Below, in pieces: positions 25,402 to 37,664 of a DNA stretch of 64,000 bases. The stretch covers positions 18,418,024 to 18,482,023 of the forward strand of contig NC_041021.1 in assembly GCF_004193775.1 (NCBI RefSeq). The letters are read 5' to 3'. The notes below the pieces were generated by a model. The model ran no database searches. It was not told where the DNA came from and saw only the letters and a list, made by a program, of their open reading frames with translations. Made by a program: the position numbers and the translations under genes. The DNA comes from Glycine soja. Taxonomy: Eukaryota; Streptophyta; Magnoliopsida; Fabales; Fabaceae. Positions within the stretch are counted from its first letter, which is position 1, and each line of letters starts with the position of its first letter.

Positions 25402-26987
25402 TACTCTAGCTCTAGCACGGGTTCGGTAAGGGCGCCGTAAAGCGTGTTCTTTTCTTTTTTATAACAATGATTAAGTTTTTTTTCAAGGAAAGAATGCAAT
25501 GAGCAATGCAACTAATGAACAACATGGATGTATGCGAATGATGCACAGTTGAAGTATTGCAAATTTTTACACAGGATATGGGGTTGAATCAATTTAGATT
25601 TTCAACATGGTCCATGACATCTTCGTCAAGGTGAAAGCGGAAGTAACAGGGACATCGACAATCCTAAATGTCTTTGGTAGTAGACGAAGCAGTGATGTAA
25701 CTCGATCCATCTTTTGCCCCAATTTTTGCAAGATGGTTACTTCCATATTTCAACTTGACTTGATGAACCTTTTCGTAAAAGCATGAGCTTGGTTCAATCC
25801 TATAATCCAAAGAATGACAATTCTGATCGCCAATACTTCAACAACATTTCATAGGGATGAATGACTCGGGCATACTTTAAGCTATGCATGGAAAATGTAA
25901 TTATGAGATTGAGATGCCCGAAGAAACATCTTTTCTTAGTTAACCATGCATTAGGTACCATGTTCAATCATTTTGTTTTTAAGTGAAATGGGTTTATGAT
26001 CCCAATATGGTTGGCTCAGGGTACCGAACATATGCAACTAAGAATGCAGCGTGAATTTTCATGCTTCCTTTTTTTTTTGTTTTGCAGAGGAAAATGCAAG
26101 GATCATGCATGAAAGCAAAAGGTATGCAGTTTGAAGAACAAAAAGTATGTATAATGCATATGCATGACGATGCAATGACTCATGCATAATGTGACGCTGG
26201 AATATGATAATGGACAAATGCATGAATGATATGTTCATTATGATGCCATGAAGAGATGCTTATGCGATGCACGATATGAATGCATTTACGGACACGAGAG
26301 CCCGGAAAATCATCTCTTCTTACTCGCGCATTCGGGGACGCAGTTCCCCATGTGTGTAGTTAAGAAGGTGATATGGACCTTCCGGCTTCCCATGACAAAA
26401 GACGAGACCAACATACAACGCGTGTGTGACGACATGATGCAGACGCGCAAAAGCATAATACGGGGATGTACACAGCATGGGAATATCCACAAATAATCAT
26501 ACAGCAAAGGCATACATGACATTTAGGACTACATGAATGGCAGTGTTTAAAATGGCACGCAGCGTGTTTGCTCCGTGCCCCTATTTTAGGGACCTATAGG
26601 ATAATATCTAGGGGTCTCTAATAACTACTCCCAATGATCCATATCTCACATGGCTGTTTTCTAGATGTATCATCACTCAAGATAATAATATTGTGGCGGT
26701 ATGGAATACCAGCGACAACACATTATAAAGAGAGAAAGCTCTAGACGAGGTTTCACTATTATCAAGCAAGTTGAAGACCTAGCATGACCATAGATCCACT
26801 TCCACTCCTTAGATTTCCATGAACCCGGGGATAGGGCCCCTTTTTTACTCAAACCCGTGGGTGCTTAGAATGCAGTGTAAGAATGTGGAAAAGACAACAT
26901 TTATTATTTTTACACAGCTCAAGAAAAATGCACACACAAAGTTTCATAATTCCACATTTCCTAAAATAGGCCTAACTCACAAAAATA
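25402..26987 (-). other. Untranslated leader of element E, no gene
   Basis: It lies between the primer site and gag and matches the leader of C (39407-41037). It is rich in ATGCAT and TCATGC motifs. I see no conserved frame. Confidence 0.6.
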
Positions 26988-27006
26988 GTCCCTAGTGGAG
27001 TCGCCA
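26988..27006 (-). other. Primer-binding site of element E (tRNA-Arg type)
   Basis: The minus strand reads TGGCGACTCCACTAGGGAC two bases after the LTR end. It is complementary to the 3' end of a plant tRNA-Arg (ends ...GGAGTCGCCA), the primer type known for Ogre elements. It has one change from the C site. Confidence 0.75.
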
Positions 27007-27008
27007 AC

Positions 27009-27561
27009 TGTCGCAACCTACCCTTTTGCTGGCGAGCGAGGCGAGGCTCGCGGGTGCGTCTTCCAAAGGAGGAAAAATGTGCGGAGTCGCCACCAACGTT
27101 TATTTGTGGAAAACGTCGGAAAAAACGAAGGAAACCGGTCATGAAGAATATTCCAGATTCAGGAGTTGTATTTACGTTTGAGGAAGGTATTAGCACCTCT
27201 CACGAGTTGATTTTAGCCTTAGTTTCACTTTAGTTATTAGTCAATTCAATTAAGAATGAGAAATCCCAAAGAGAAAACGTCCGATTGATTTTTTGCTTTA
27301 TTCTACTAAAAGGTATTTTTTCCGATTATTATATTATTATTTTACCTCTTTTTTTATTTCCGACGTGGTTACGGCACGGCCGAACGGTCGAAATTCATTT
27401 TAACAGAAATTAACGAATGATACAATTCAAATGATCGGTGGAAATTTATTTTATTTTTAGATTAGGCGAGAAACAACTTAAATAAATGACTGAAGCACGT
27501 CAAAAGGGGGTATAGAAAGTGAATGAAAACGAGAATAAAAATACACAAACCAAATGGGGAC
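27009..27561 (-). mobile_element. 5' LTR of element E, first half (plus-strand left)
   Basis: It starts TGTCGCAACC beside the primer site. It lacks about 300 bp that other LTRs have between CACCTCTCAC and GAGTTGATTTT, including the TACGTAGG module. It stops at 27561, where C is inserted; the remainder is at 42666-43019. Confidence 0.8.
27557..27561. other. Target-site duplication of element C, left copy (GGGAC)
   Basis: GGGAC precedes the C LTR start at 27562, and GGGAC follows the other LTR at 42661-42665. In an intact LTR the site reads GGGGACCACCACG (compare 41905-41920). Confidence 0.85.
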
Positions 27562-29034
27562 TGTCGCAACGTGCCCTTTTGCGGGCGAGCGAGGGCGAGG
27601 CTCACGGGTGCGCTTTCCAAAGGAGGAAAGATGCGCGGAGTCGCCACCAACGTTTATTTGTGGAAAACGTCGGGAAAACCGAAGGAAACCGGTCAAAATG
27701 AAAATTCTAAGTTCGGGAGTTGTATTTACGCTTGAGTAAGGTATTAGCACCTCTTACGTTTGTCTCAAAGGACAACAACCTATTTTTTAGAATTGTGAAA
27801 TTGTGTTATCTTAACTTTTATTTCTTTTTATTTTTTGAGGTCGACAAAAGTGGGGCTTTTGCTCCTACGTACCCTCCATCAAAGAGGAAATCAGACCTAC
27901 GTAGTTCTTTCCTAAGCGTGAATCAAGTGATTCTTTCTTACTTGAAGGGTGATCATTTTTAAGGCGTTGGACCTTAAAAATGATCCATTTTACTTGGTAA
28001 GAAACTGAAATGATAAACTTTCAAAACCCTATTTTTGTGGACGAGCATGACTAGGCGAGTTTGATTTTAGCCTTAGTTTCACTTTAGTTATTGGTCAATT
28101 CAATTAAGAATGAGAAATCCCAAAGAGAAAAAACATCCGATTGATTTTTCGCTTTATTTTACTGAAAGGGCATTTTTTTATTATTATATTATTATTTTAC
28201 CTCTTTTTTGGTTTCCAACGTGGTTACGGCACGACCGAATGGTCGGAATTCATTTTAACGGAAATTAACGGATGATACAATTCAAACGATCGGTGGAAAT
28301 TTATTTTATTTTTAGATTAAGCGAGAAATGACTTAAATAAATGGCTTAAGCATGTCAAAAGGGGGTATAAAAAGCGAATGAAAACGAGAATAAAAATACA
28401 TGAAACAAAATGTGGACCACCACGGGTACATAGAATGAATTGAAAAGCTCGGTTTGAGGTACTTACCCGTTGAAGACTGAAGAAAACAAAGAACGAACGA
28501 TGAATCTTGAAGAACGGTCGAGAATCTTCGCGTAATTACTCACGGAAACGTTACGGAAGCGCCTCGGCTTGAATTTTCTTCACGGAACAAATTTTCCTCA
28601 GCAATTTCGAGAGAGAGAGAAGTGCCTAAGGGGCTGAACCCTTTTCTTCTTCACTCCTCCCCCTTTTTTTACTAAATGCACCCCCCTTTCTATTTTTTGG
28701 TAATTATTTTTCCGTAACGTTACGAAACTTTACGAATTTCGTAACGATACTTATTTTCCTTCCGCAAGGTTACGAATCCTTACGGATTATGTATTTACTC
28801 TTTTTTAGCTTTCGAAGAAGTTACGGAAACTTACGGATTGCGCAAAAACACCTCTTTTCGATTTCCGCCATATTACGGAATTTCACGGATTGCGCAAGCC
28901 TGCTTCCTTTTGATTTTCGACACATCTCGGGACTTCATTCATTGTGCAACCAAGGACGCCAAGTGTCTCAAAGCGGCCAATCAAAGGTTGTATATCATCA
29001 AATAATAATCCCCGGACGAAATTAGGGTATGACA
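27562..29034 (-). mobile_element. 3' LTR of element C, promoter core deleted
   Basis: It is 1473 bp against 1602 bp for the 5' LTR. The missing 129 bp near 28664 includes the TATA box, GC palindrome and hairpin. The break lies between CCCCCT-like runs that flank the segment in the 5' LTR. The two LTRs are otherwise closely similar. Confidence 0.85.
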
Positions 29035-29285
29035 GTTGCCCCTCTTTACTTACCTCTCATCGGAGATAAGAGGAAAGCAAAGATAGGACACTGATTTCGT
29101 CCGTCCTGCCCTTTTCCGTGACGATGACTCTCGTCTCTACTCCTTCTTTTTTCTTCTGCACAATACAAAATACAAACAACAACCAGAACAACGAATATAA
29201 TACACATATAAACATATACACATACTTGGCGAAGGAATCGATCTGGAAAACAACAGAATAACGTGTTTCTCAGTCACCAGAGGCT
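29035..29285 (-). other. Polypurine tract and 3' end of element C
   Basis: The polypurine tract (complement of GTTGCCCCTCTTTACT, 29035-29050) is followed by the same unique stretch as in B (19291-19541). Confidence 0.75.
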
Positions 29286-30825
29286 TCGCGCTTGATAATG
29301 GAGAACACATGAACAGCGCTAGGCAATGACATTCATGGTGCTCCGAACAAAGGTGGAGTAAGGAGGATTGCCTTGAGGGTCCGCACTTAGGCAATCATGA
29401 AACTCAGCTCCAAACTCGAAAGTGGAGGACACATGAACGAAAACGCAATTCATGGAGCTCCGAAAAAGGGTGAGAGTGGAGGATTGCCTTGAGGGTCCGC
29501 ACTAAGGCAATCATGAAACACAACTCCAAACTCGAAAGTGGAGGACACATGAACAGCGCTAGGCAATAACGTTCATGGGGCTCCGAAAAAGGGTGAGAAT
29601 GGAGGATTGCCTTGAGGGTCCTCACTTAGGCAATCATGAAACACAGCTCCAAACTCGAAAGTGGAGGACACATGAACAACCCTAGGCAATAACGTTCATG
29701 GGGCTCCAAAAAAGGGTGAGAATGGAGGATTGCCTTGAGGGTCCTCACTTAGGCAATCATGAAACACGGCTCCAAACTCGAAAGTGGAGGACACATGAAC
29801 AGCCCTAGGCAATAACGTTCATGGGGCTCCGAAAAAGGGGGAGAATGAAGGATTGCCTTGAGGGTCCTCACTTAGGCAATCATGAAACACAACTCCAAAC
29901 TCAAAAGTGGAGGACACATGAACAGCCCTAGGCAATAACGTTCATGGGGCTCCGAAAAAGGGGGAGAATGGAGGATTGCCTTGAGGGTCCTCACTTAGGC
30001 AATCATGTAACACAACTCCAAACTTGAAAGTGGAGGACACATGAACAGCCCTAGGCAATAACGTTCATGGGGCTCCGAAAAAGGGGGAGAATGGAGGATT
30101 GCCTTGAGGGTCCTCACTTAGGCAATCATGAAACACAACTCCAAACTCGAAAGTGGAGGACACATGAACATCCCTAGGCAATAACGTTCATAGGGCTCCG
30201 AAAAAGGGGGAGAATGGAGGATTGCCTTGAGGGTCCTCACATAGGCAATCATGAAACACAGCTCCAAACTCAAAAGTGGAGGACACATGAACAGCCCTAG
30301 GCAATAACGTTCATGAGGCTCCGAAAAAGGGGGAGAATGGAGGATTGCCTTGAGGGTCCTCACTTAGGAAATCATGAAACACAACTCCAATCTCAAAAGT
30401 GGAGGACACATGAACAGCCCTAGGCAATAACGTTCATGGGGCTCCGAAAAAGGGGGAGAATGGAGGATTGCCTTGAGGGTCCTCACTTAGGCAATCATGA
30501 AACACAGCTCCAAACTCGAAAGTGGAGGACACATGAACAGCCCTAGGCAATAACGTTCATGGGGCTCCGAAAAAGGGGTAGAATGGAGGATTGCCTTGAG
30601 TGTCCTCACTTAGGCAATCATGAAACACAGCTCCAAACTCGAAAGTGGAGGACACATGAACAGCCCTAGGCAATAACGTTCATGGGGCTCCGAAAAAAGG
30701 GTGAGAATGGAGGATTGCCTTGAGGGTCCTCACTTAGGCAATCATGAAACACAGCTCCAAACTCAAAAGTGGACGACACATGAACAGCGCTAGGCAATAA
30801 CATTCATGGGTCTCTGAAAAAAGAT
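29286..30825 (-). repeat. 123-bp tandem array in the 3' UTR of element C (same family as the 14 kb array)
   Basis: GGAGGATTG recurs at 29362, 29478, 29601, 29724, 29847 (variant), 29970, 30093, 30216, 30339, 30462, 30585 and 30709, a period of 123 bp over most of the array. In reverse complement the unit has CATTGCCTAG, TGTTCATGTGTCCTCCAC, CCTCAAGGCAATCCTCCATT and GGAGCCCCATGAA, matching the plus-strand satellite at 1-14085. The copies here are more regular than those in B. Confidence 0.95.
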
Positions 30826-33800
30826 TGGCAGGACCGAACGGTCCACCGGGTTTTTCAACCTAAAAGGATAACATGCTTTTTGCAAAGAAAAGTAAATCAT
30901 TCGCGAGAGCACCATATCTTAGAGAAACAATATACTTATGCCAAGGGTAATCTTCCTTGTAACCGAGAATGAATGGTAGGATATCAACTTCTAGCTTTCA
31001 AATGAACATGCAGGGGAAACATCGGGCTAAGTTGAAAATAAATCACTCATAGTGTATAAAACTCACAAGGCAAGTGTTTTATCGTATTCCCAAACCATAA
31101 CTGCACCATGACTTCATTTTGCACACGACTTCCTATCGAATCAAAGATCAAACATACGATCACAGACCAACAGGATTTTCTCGAGGGTGGTGTTTTTGGA
31201 GAGGAAGCTGGGTGTTTCGGTCTTTTCCTCTTTTTTCACGTGGGGTGGGATATTGCCAGTCGAAAAATGATTTCGAGTGGCAATCTGGCTTGAAGAATTT
31301 TTGCCCTCTTTCCTTCATTGATCGAGAATTGCTTCTTTTCCCTTTTCACTTCCTTTCGATCTTTGATCGGGAATCCTTCCTTTTCTTTTTTTCGTTCTTT
31401 TCTTTATTTTCATCTGTTTCTTTTCTTTCTTTCCATTTCTTCCTTCTCTTTTTTTTTTTTCACTTCTCCTTCCCCCATCCCTTTCTTTGGGAAATCGGGT
31501 TTTAGCATTCTATTTGCTCTCCCTTGAGGAGATTCCGCTATCCTTTGCTTCGGGGGAAAGGATGAGGATTCCTTTTTTACAGGCCACGATTCAAAAAGGT
31601 TGAAGGTTGTGTTTCAATGGGGTCTTTTATCATGGGAACCCAATCTTGATATCTGGGGCGAAACAAATTTGGGTGTCAAGGTGTCGATCTCGGGCCGAAC
31701 TTCCATATTATTCCATAAGGCACGCGTGACAATGATGATTTGAAAACAACGTGCAAAATTAGTCATGGCTACAGCCAGGTGGGCACTCAAGCATCCCTTT
31801 TATGGCATTGTGATACTACGGTTGGGAATTTACACAGACAGACCCAACGTTTCCAAGTTATGTTCTTTCATCAGTTCAATGAATTCATCCATCCTTATCT
31901 CGGTTTATTCCGGAAAATAAACTCTTAGCATCAGTCCCTTGTTTCCAGAAGATACGTTTTCTCTTTACGAATGATTTATACTTCTTAACTATAACATGTC
32001 AATCTTTGCGGTCTTTCTTTCTTTTTCTTTTTGTTTCATTTTTATATATTCACAAAATTATACACCTATGGTCCTCTATGAAGAAATTTTCCTTTGTACA
32101 TCTAAACTCTTATACACAACAAACTTTTTCTGTACACGCATTGGAACTCTTTCTCTTTACGTCACCCGGTCTATATACAAAACCCTATTTACGTCCAAAG
32201 ATTTTTTCGTTTTTCCCGACTCACACCTATGGTTCATACAAAAGTTTCTTTATACACATTCCTTGCTCACACACACAAGAATTTCTCTCCACGCATCACT
32301 TACACACACAAAAACCTTCCATACACACTTTCTTTTCACATACATGTATAAATAAAACCTTTCCTTTTCTCTATAAACATGACTTTTATTCACAACGTTT
32401 CTTTCTTTTTATTAGGATTTTGGTTCATTTTATTTTTAGAACGACGTTCCTAAATAAAAAACTCTACACGGTTCCGGAATTCCAACAAATGCTATTGATA
32501 GCAATGAAACAAGTATCGACGTAACAACTCAAACGATATGTATGTACAAAACAAAAGACAATCGCGACATCAAAAAAAACAAACGTTAGTCCCTCAAGTC
32601 ATGTAAATGATAAAGGATGAAACATGAAAGAACATGAATCTGGGGATCCCACGGTCATGTGGCTCCGCATGCCACCGGTCTGTTGGGACACGGTAACAAA
32701 AAGTGGGGTGGTCGACAAAAGCAGGGCTTTTGCTCCTACGTATCCTCAATTTGTGATGAGGAACTCAGACCTACGTAGTTCTTGAACTGTGAGACTAAAA
32801 ATAGTCTCGGTGTTTTCTTCACCAAAATGCGAACATGCTTTAGTAAAGAGACAAAACTTCCAACTGATCAGAGCAACATATGCTTTTTGGATAAAAAACA
32901 ATGTGTCTATTAGGGAAGGAGAGTATGCTGATGAAATTTTCTCATAACCGTAAATGAGATTTTGGATGTTAGCATTTCATTTCTAAACGACCATTTATAG
33001 GAAACACTGGGTCCAACAAAGATAGGAAAAAATCACTCAAAGTGTATCAATCTCACACAGGTAAGTGTTTTATCGTAATTCTGAACCATAGATATGTCAT
33101 GACTTGATTTTGCAACTCATTTCCTATCAAATCAAAGATTACATGCGTGATCATGGATCAATAGGACTTATTTTGGGAATGGTTTTTAGGTGGGGAATTT
33201 GGCTTTGAGTGTTTTTTCCTTTTCCTTTTCTGTTTTTGTTTAGTGTGTGGCGAGAAAGTTGCTAGCGCCCAGGATTTTGGTTGGCAATCAAAGGGAGAGG
33301 GCCACTTTGGGTCGTGGTTTCCTTTCTTTTTTGTTTACTTGGTGACAATTCTGTATTGTTCAAATATTGTCTGGTCCGAAGACCTTTCTGCATATTTCTT
33401 TTGTTTTCTTCCGATCCTTGATCGAGAATTTTCCTTTCTTTTTTTTTTTGCTTTCTCCCACTCTTTCATTGGGAATTTTCTTTCTGTTTTGTGTCTTCTC
33501 CCTTTCTTGGATTGGGAATTCTCTCTTCTTTTTTTGTGTCTTCTCCCTTTCTTGGATTGGGAATTTTCCTTCTCTTTGTGTTTTCTTCCGAGGGTAAGGA
33601 TTATGGTGAGTTAGGATTTTGGCTCAAGGCTTGTAGAACGGCTGGTCATGATACATGTCAGGATTTGGCCAGCGGTTCGGAGATAAAGGGGATGTCCCCA
33701 CATTATTCCCATGATACACATGCGACAAATGATGATTAGGAAATTTTATGCAAAACTGGTCATGCATGCACCTATGTGGACACTCAAGCATCAAGTTTTT

Positions 33801-34300
33801 TATGGTCATGTGACACTAGGGCTCAGGATTTATTTTCCCTATTTTAAGTCAACCCAGTATTTCCAAAATATGTTCTTCTATCAATTTGTGCATTCATCAG
33901 AGTCTATCTTGGGTGTTCGAAAAACTTTTCACAGCATTTACCCTTCAAATGTGTACACACATTTTTTTTCAAAAACTGGTTATGATCAGTAAAATCTTTC
34001 AATGAAAAGTTGGAAATTATCTCTTTTCACAAGCATGTTATTTTTTAGCTAGACAACTTTTCATTATTATTTTTTTATTATTATTTTCTTGCTCGCTCTC
34101 TTTTTGCTCTCTCTTTTTTTTCATGAGGTATTTTGCTACCTAAACATACGTATAATATTTTTGCTATATACATGCATATCCAAGGTATCTTGCTACCTAA
34201 ACATACATATATATGTTTTGTGAGATATTTTGCAATATACATGCATATCCAAGGTATCTTTCTACCTAAACATACACATATACATATATTTTTTTGTGAG
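30826..34300 (-). repeat. 3' UTR of element C, present as two diverged copies
   Basis: Segments 30826-32690 and 32691-34300 align with each other at an offset of about 1.97 kb (for example AAATCACTCA...GTGTAT near 31040 and 33030, and the blocks around 31760 and 33750). The second resembles the A UTR and the first the D UTR near 54890-55080. Both contain polypyrimidine tracts. No gene is seen. Confidence 0.65.
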
Positions 34301-34504
34301 GTATGACTACCTTCCGAGCTTGTGCTTGTTTTATTTAAATTCCTAGGATCATGAGCAACTAGGTGTGTCCTACTATTACTTGAGAAACAAAGGTGATCAA
34401 ACAAGCAGAGATTTAAAAGGTACTAGGTTGCCTCCTAGTAGCGCTTCTTTAGCGTCTTGAGCTGGACGCTTCATGGCTTGTCGGTCACGGACCTAGTACT
34501 TTGC

Positions 34505-35297
34505 TTACCTTTGGCTCTGGACTTGGTCGCCTATTGCTCGGCCATGGGTCGTAAGCAATTCTCTAACCTTTTGTGGATGAGCTGAGGTGAACTCTAGAGG
34601 TGATGGCGGTGCGTCTGTTGCCCGCTGCTGGCCATCCCCAGGCTGCTGTGGTGTTTTGCCCTGCGCCTGCCTGGAGGCGCAACACTTCTTGATGAAAGCT
34701 CGATTAGTAGGGGGCCTGATGCCCTTGCTGGAGGTGACAAACACTCTGTAGAACTGACAGAGACCCGTAATTAGAGCTTGACAACTCCAAGACCCTGTTG
34801 GACTTCTTCGGGTCCACTGGGTGTCTTGCAGGCGCGATCCCTGCAAACAATAGATGAAATCAAAAATCAGTTGAGCGAGGTGCATACTTACCTATGTTAT
34901 GATGACGTGACCTTGCCGGGGGAAACGGGCACCCTGTAAGACTACAGAGGCCCGTAACCAGAGCTGGAAACCCCAAGGCCCTGTTGGACTTCTCCGGGTC
35001 CACTGGGTGTCTTTGTGGATGCGATTCCTGCAAACAATAGATGGTATCAGAAATCAGTTGAACCATCTGTATACTTGCCTATGTCACGATGGCATAGACC
35101 AACCGATACATCTGCAAGGGGAGATTGGCATTGTGGTCGCCGGGCAGAATGTTGCTAAATAGCAACGTCATCCACGTTAGGGTGGTCATGTTGGTGCGCA
35201 TGATCCACACTCGTCTTTTTGCAGCGGCACGGGTGAAATCTTGCCCCGGTATGCATAGTAGATGCGTGATAGCCTCCCTCTCTGGATGTGCTCGCAC
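34505..35297 (-). pseudogene. Remnant of the extra downstream ORF in element C
   Basis: Minus-strand fragments such as FPALVTGLC, LVYAIVT, IPGQDFTRAAAKRR and MTTLTWMTLL match the D extra ORF. The C-terminal part is partly duplicated: sequence with CTGTTGGACTTCT occurs at about 34794 and 34981 (offset 187 bp). Frames are broken several times. The N-terminal half present in D is missing. It is not functional as written. Confidence 0.65.
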
Positions 35298-35440
35298 AGT
35301 TGGTCGCCCTCTAATATCAGGGGGTGGCCCAGGAACTGATAAAAGGAAACTACTGGCCCCTTAACCGGGAGCGCAAGTCTCGGTTAAGCATCTAAGGGCA
35401 AAGGACCTTATATTCTCTTAAGGTGTGGATATGGAGCACA

Positions 35441-35525
35441 CTGAAAACGAGGACGCGTAGCCCTCTAAAGGCGAGGGCGTGCAGCCCTCTACAGGCGAGG
35501 ACATATAGTCCTCTAAAGGTGATAG
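35441..35525 (-). repeat. 24-bp minisatellite in element C
   Basis: About four units of the same 24-bp family as 21299-21490, next to the extra-ORF remnant. Confidence 0.75.
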
Positions 35526-37664
35526 GTACTAGTACCCAAGGGTCCACCTTTATGAGAAAGCAAGAGATCGACTCATCGAGAGGGCCGGTCATCCAACAAG
35601 ATTGGACACGAGATGTAGGAAATCTATGCAATTAACATGATTTTTAGGGATGCAGACGCATGCAACCTTTGTTGTGAAATTTGGTAATGCTGACCGCACA
35701 TGAAACAATGCAATGCAATGGAAAGTTGTACAATGTTCATGACATTCTTTTCCTATTTCGTGATTTTGATTTTGATTTAATCTTTTTGGAAAAAACAGAT
35801 TGACTGTCCTTTTGAAAAAGGTGATAATTCATGCAACCTTATCCTATCTTTTGCAAATCTCTCAAGGAACTCCCTTAGAGTGTACGTTCTGTTTGATTTA
35901 GTCGCTTGACCATTTTGGAGTGACGACAATGGAGCCGTTTGACGTTAAATCAATCTATTGAAATTCCAGAGTTTGTCTCCCCCTCCCCCTTTTTCTCTGT
36001 TAAAAAACATCGATGAGTGAGAACTTTTGATCTGCCCCTATGTTCACTTGAGGCTCATGCACGATGCCCCTCATTGCCCCAGTGTAAGGCTTCGAGGTAC
36101 CAATTGTTATCTTTTGTCATGACCTTGTAGCTAGGAACCTATTGGGTGAAAACTTCTAATCTGCCCCTAGGTTCGCTTGAGGTTTTTGCATGGTGCCTTT
36201 CATTGCCCCAGTGTAGGGCTTTGAGGTACAATCGTTGTCTTTCGTCATGACCTTGTAGCAAGGAACCTATTGGGTGAGAACTTCTAATCTGCCCCTAGGT
36301 TCGTTTGAGGTTTATGCATGGGGCCTTTCATTGCCCCAGTGTAGGGCTTAGAGGTACCAATTGTTGTCTTGTTTTCACAACCTTGCAGTGAGGAAGAATG
36401 AAAGATGCAGTTGATTCTTGCAAAAAGAATTTTCCAAGGACGAGAAATAGTTGAAGGATCTTTCAGTTGATGGATTAAGTCAAATGACTCCTATGTAGAA
36501 GCAAGATGTTTTGATGTCTTGATGATGCTAAAGGATCAAGTGCTTCTAAGTTTTATTCAAGACAAGAAGCCAAGAAAATCAAGATATATGATCAAGTTGA
36601 TCTCTAGAATCTTTAGGAAGAAGTTTCCAAATTGAAAAAACAAAAGGTTTGACCAAAGAATTCTATCATTTCAAATTGAGATTTTCTTTCCGGTAATCGA
36701 TTACCAGCAGCTGAAAATGTTTATCACAGTCACTAGAAATTTGAATTCAAAATTTATAGTGTAATTGATTACACATGGATGGTAATTGATTACCAGCAGT
36801 TTATTGAATGTTTTAATTCAAATTTTTAAAACCTGTAATCGATTACACAAGTCTTGTAATCGATTACCAGAGGGGATTTTCAGAAAATAATTTCCAAGAG
36901 TCACATCTATCAAATGTTTTATGAATGGCCATCAAAGGTGACTTGGAAACACGAACTTAAAGGGAGTTTTCATTGCCCAAAAATTTTATCCTCTCAAAAA
37001 AGATTCCTTGGTCAACCACTTGCATATTCAATAAGGAATTTTGGTTGATCTTCATTGTACAATCTATCTTTTTTAAGAGAGATTTCTTCTTCTCTTCTTC
37101 TTATTTCTGAAAAGGGATTAAGAGACCGTGGGTCTCTTGTTGTAGACGATTCCTTAACACAAGGGAAGGGTTGTCCCTGTGTGCATTGTTAATCCGAAAA
37201 GAGAGAGTGAAAGTTTAATTGGGGAATAATCTTCGTATCTTAATTCAACCCCCTTTTTCTTAAGGTAACTGAGGCTATTTGTCCAACATCCTATTCTTGA
37301 TAACTCACTTCTCTCTAAAAGACAGACTTTCCGGAATGATAAAATGAGGTCACATGAACGTCTTGAAAACACAGTCAATCAAATGCCCCCTTTTTTTGAA
37401 CTAATTTTTTTTTTATTTTTAAAACTTATTTGTTTTGAACTTTTTTTTTTGTTGTTCTACGGCAGCCCCACCAACGTGCAAGACGAGTAATCTCTGATTG
37501 AATGGTCTTGGAAGTCCAAACTCAGGAGCACAGGTCGCTTGAGCAAATAGACCAATGGCTTGCACCCAATTCCGGTGAAAGTTGAAAATCCTGATGAGTC
37601 ATTAGAGACATCTAACAACAGCTTTCAAAATTGCCCCATGTGTGGCATCTCTTGTCAATGTCAG
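35526..37664 (-). other. Filler of element C where pol would be expected
   Basis: It contains three copies of an about 128-bp repeat (from about 36014, 36144 and 36272), then an LTR-like fragment with TAATCGATTA palindromes (about 36390-37290), then a short unique stretch up to gag. No protease, RT or integrase motif is visible on either strand. Confidence 0.65.

Larger units (their letters stand above)
21155..27561 (-). mobile_element. Element E, left part: internal region and start of its 5' LTR
   Basis: This minus-strand element reads right to left: 5' LTR end (27561-27009), primer site, leader, gag pseudogene (25401-23663), filler repeats, then a fragment of the extra ORF cut off at 21155 by element B. 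The order matches C position for position; distances from primer site to the extra-ORF fragment are about 5.8 kb in both. No protease, RT, RNase H or integrase sequence is visible. The rest of the LTR is at 42666-43019, separated by the nested element C. Confidence 0.75.

Noticed and set aside
31119..32524. Plus-strand frames of 119-172 codons rich in F, S, L and H in the UTR of C
   Set aside because: They come from polypyrimidine tracts and are not conserved in the homologous UTRs of A, D or the second copy in C. They are also antisense to the element.
34860..35100. A GTAAGT site near 34890 in C as a real intron donor
   Set aside because: Alignment with D shows continuous coding homology through the corresponding place, with no gap for an intron.
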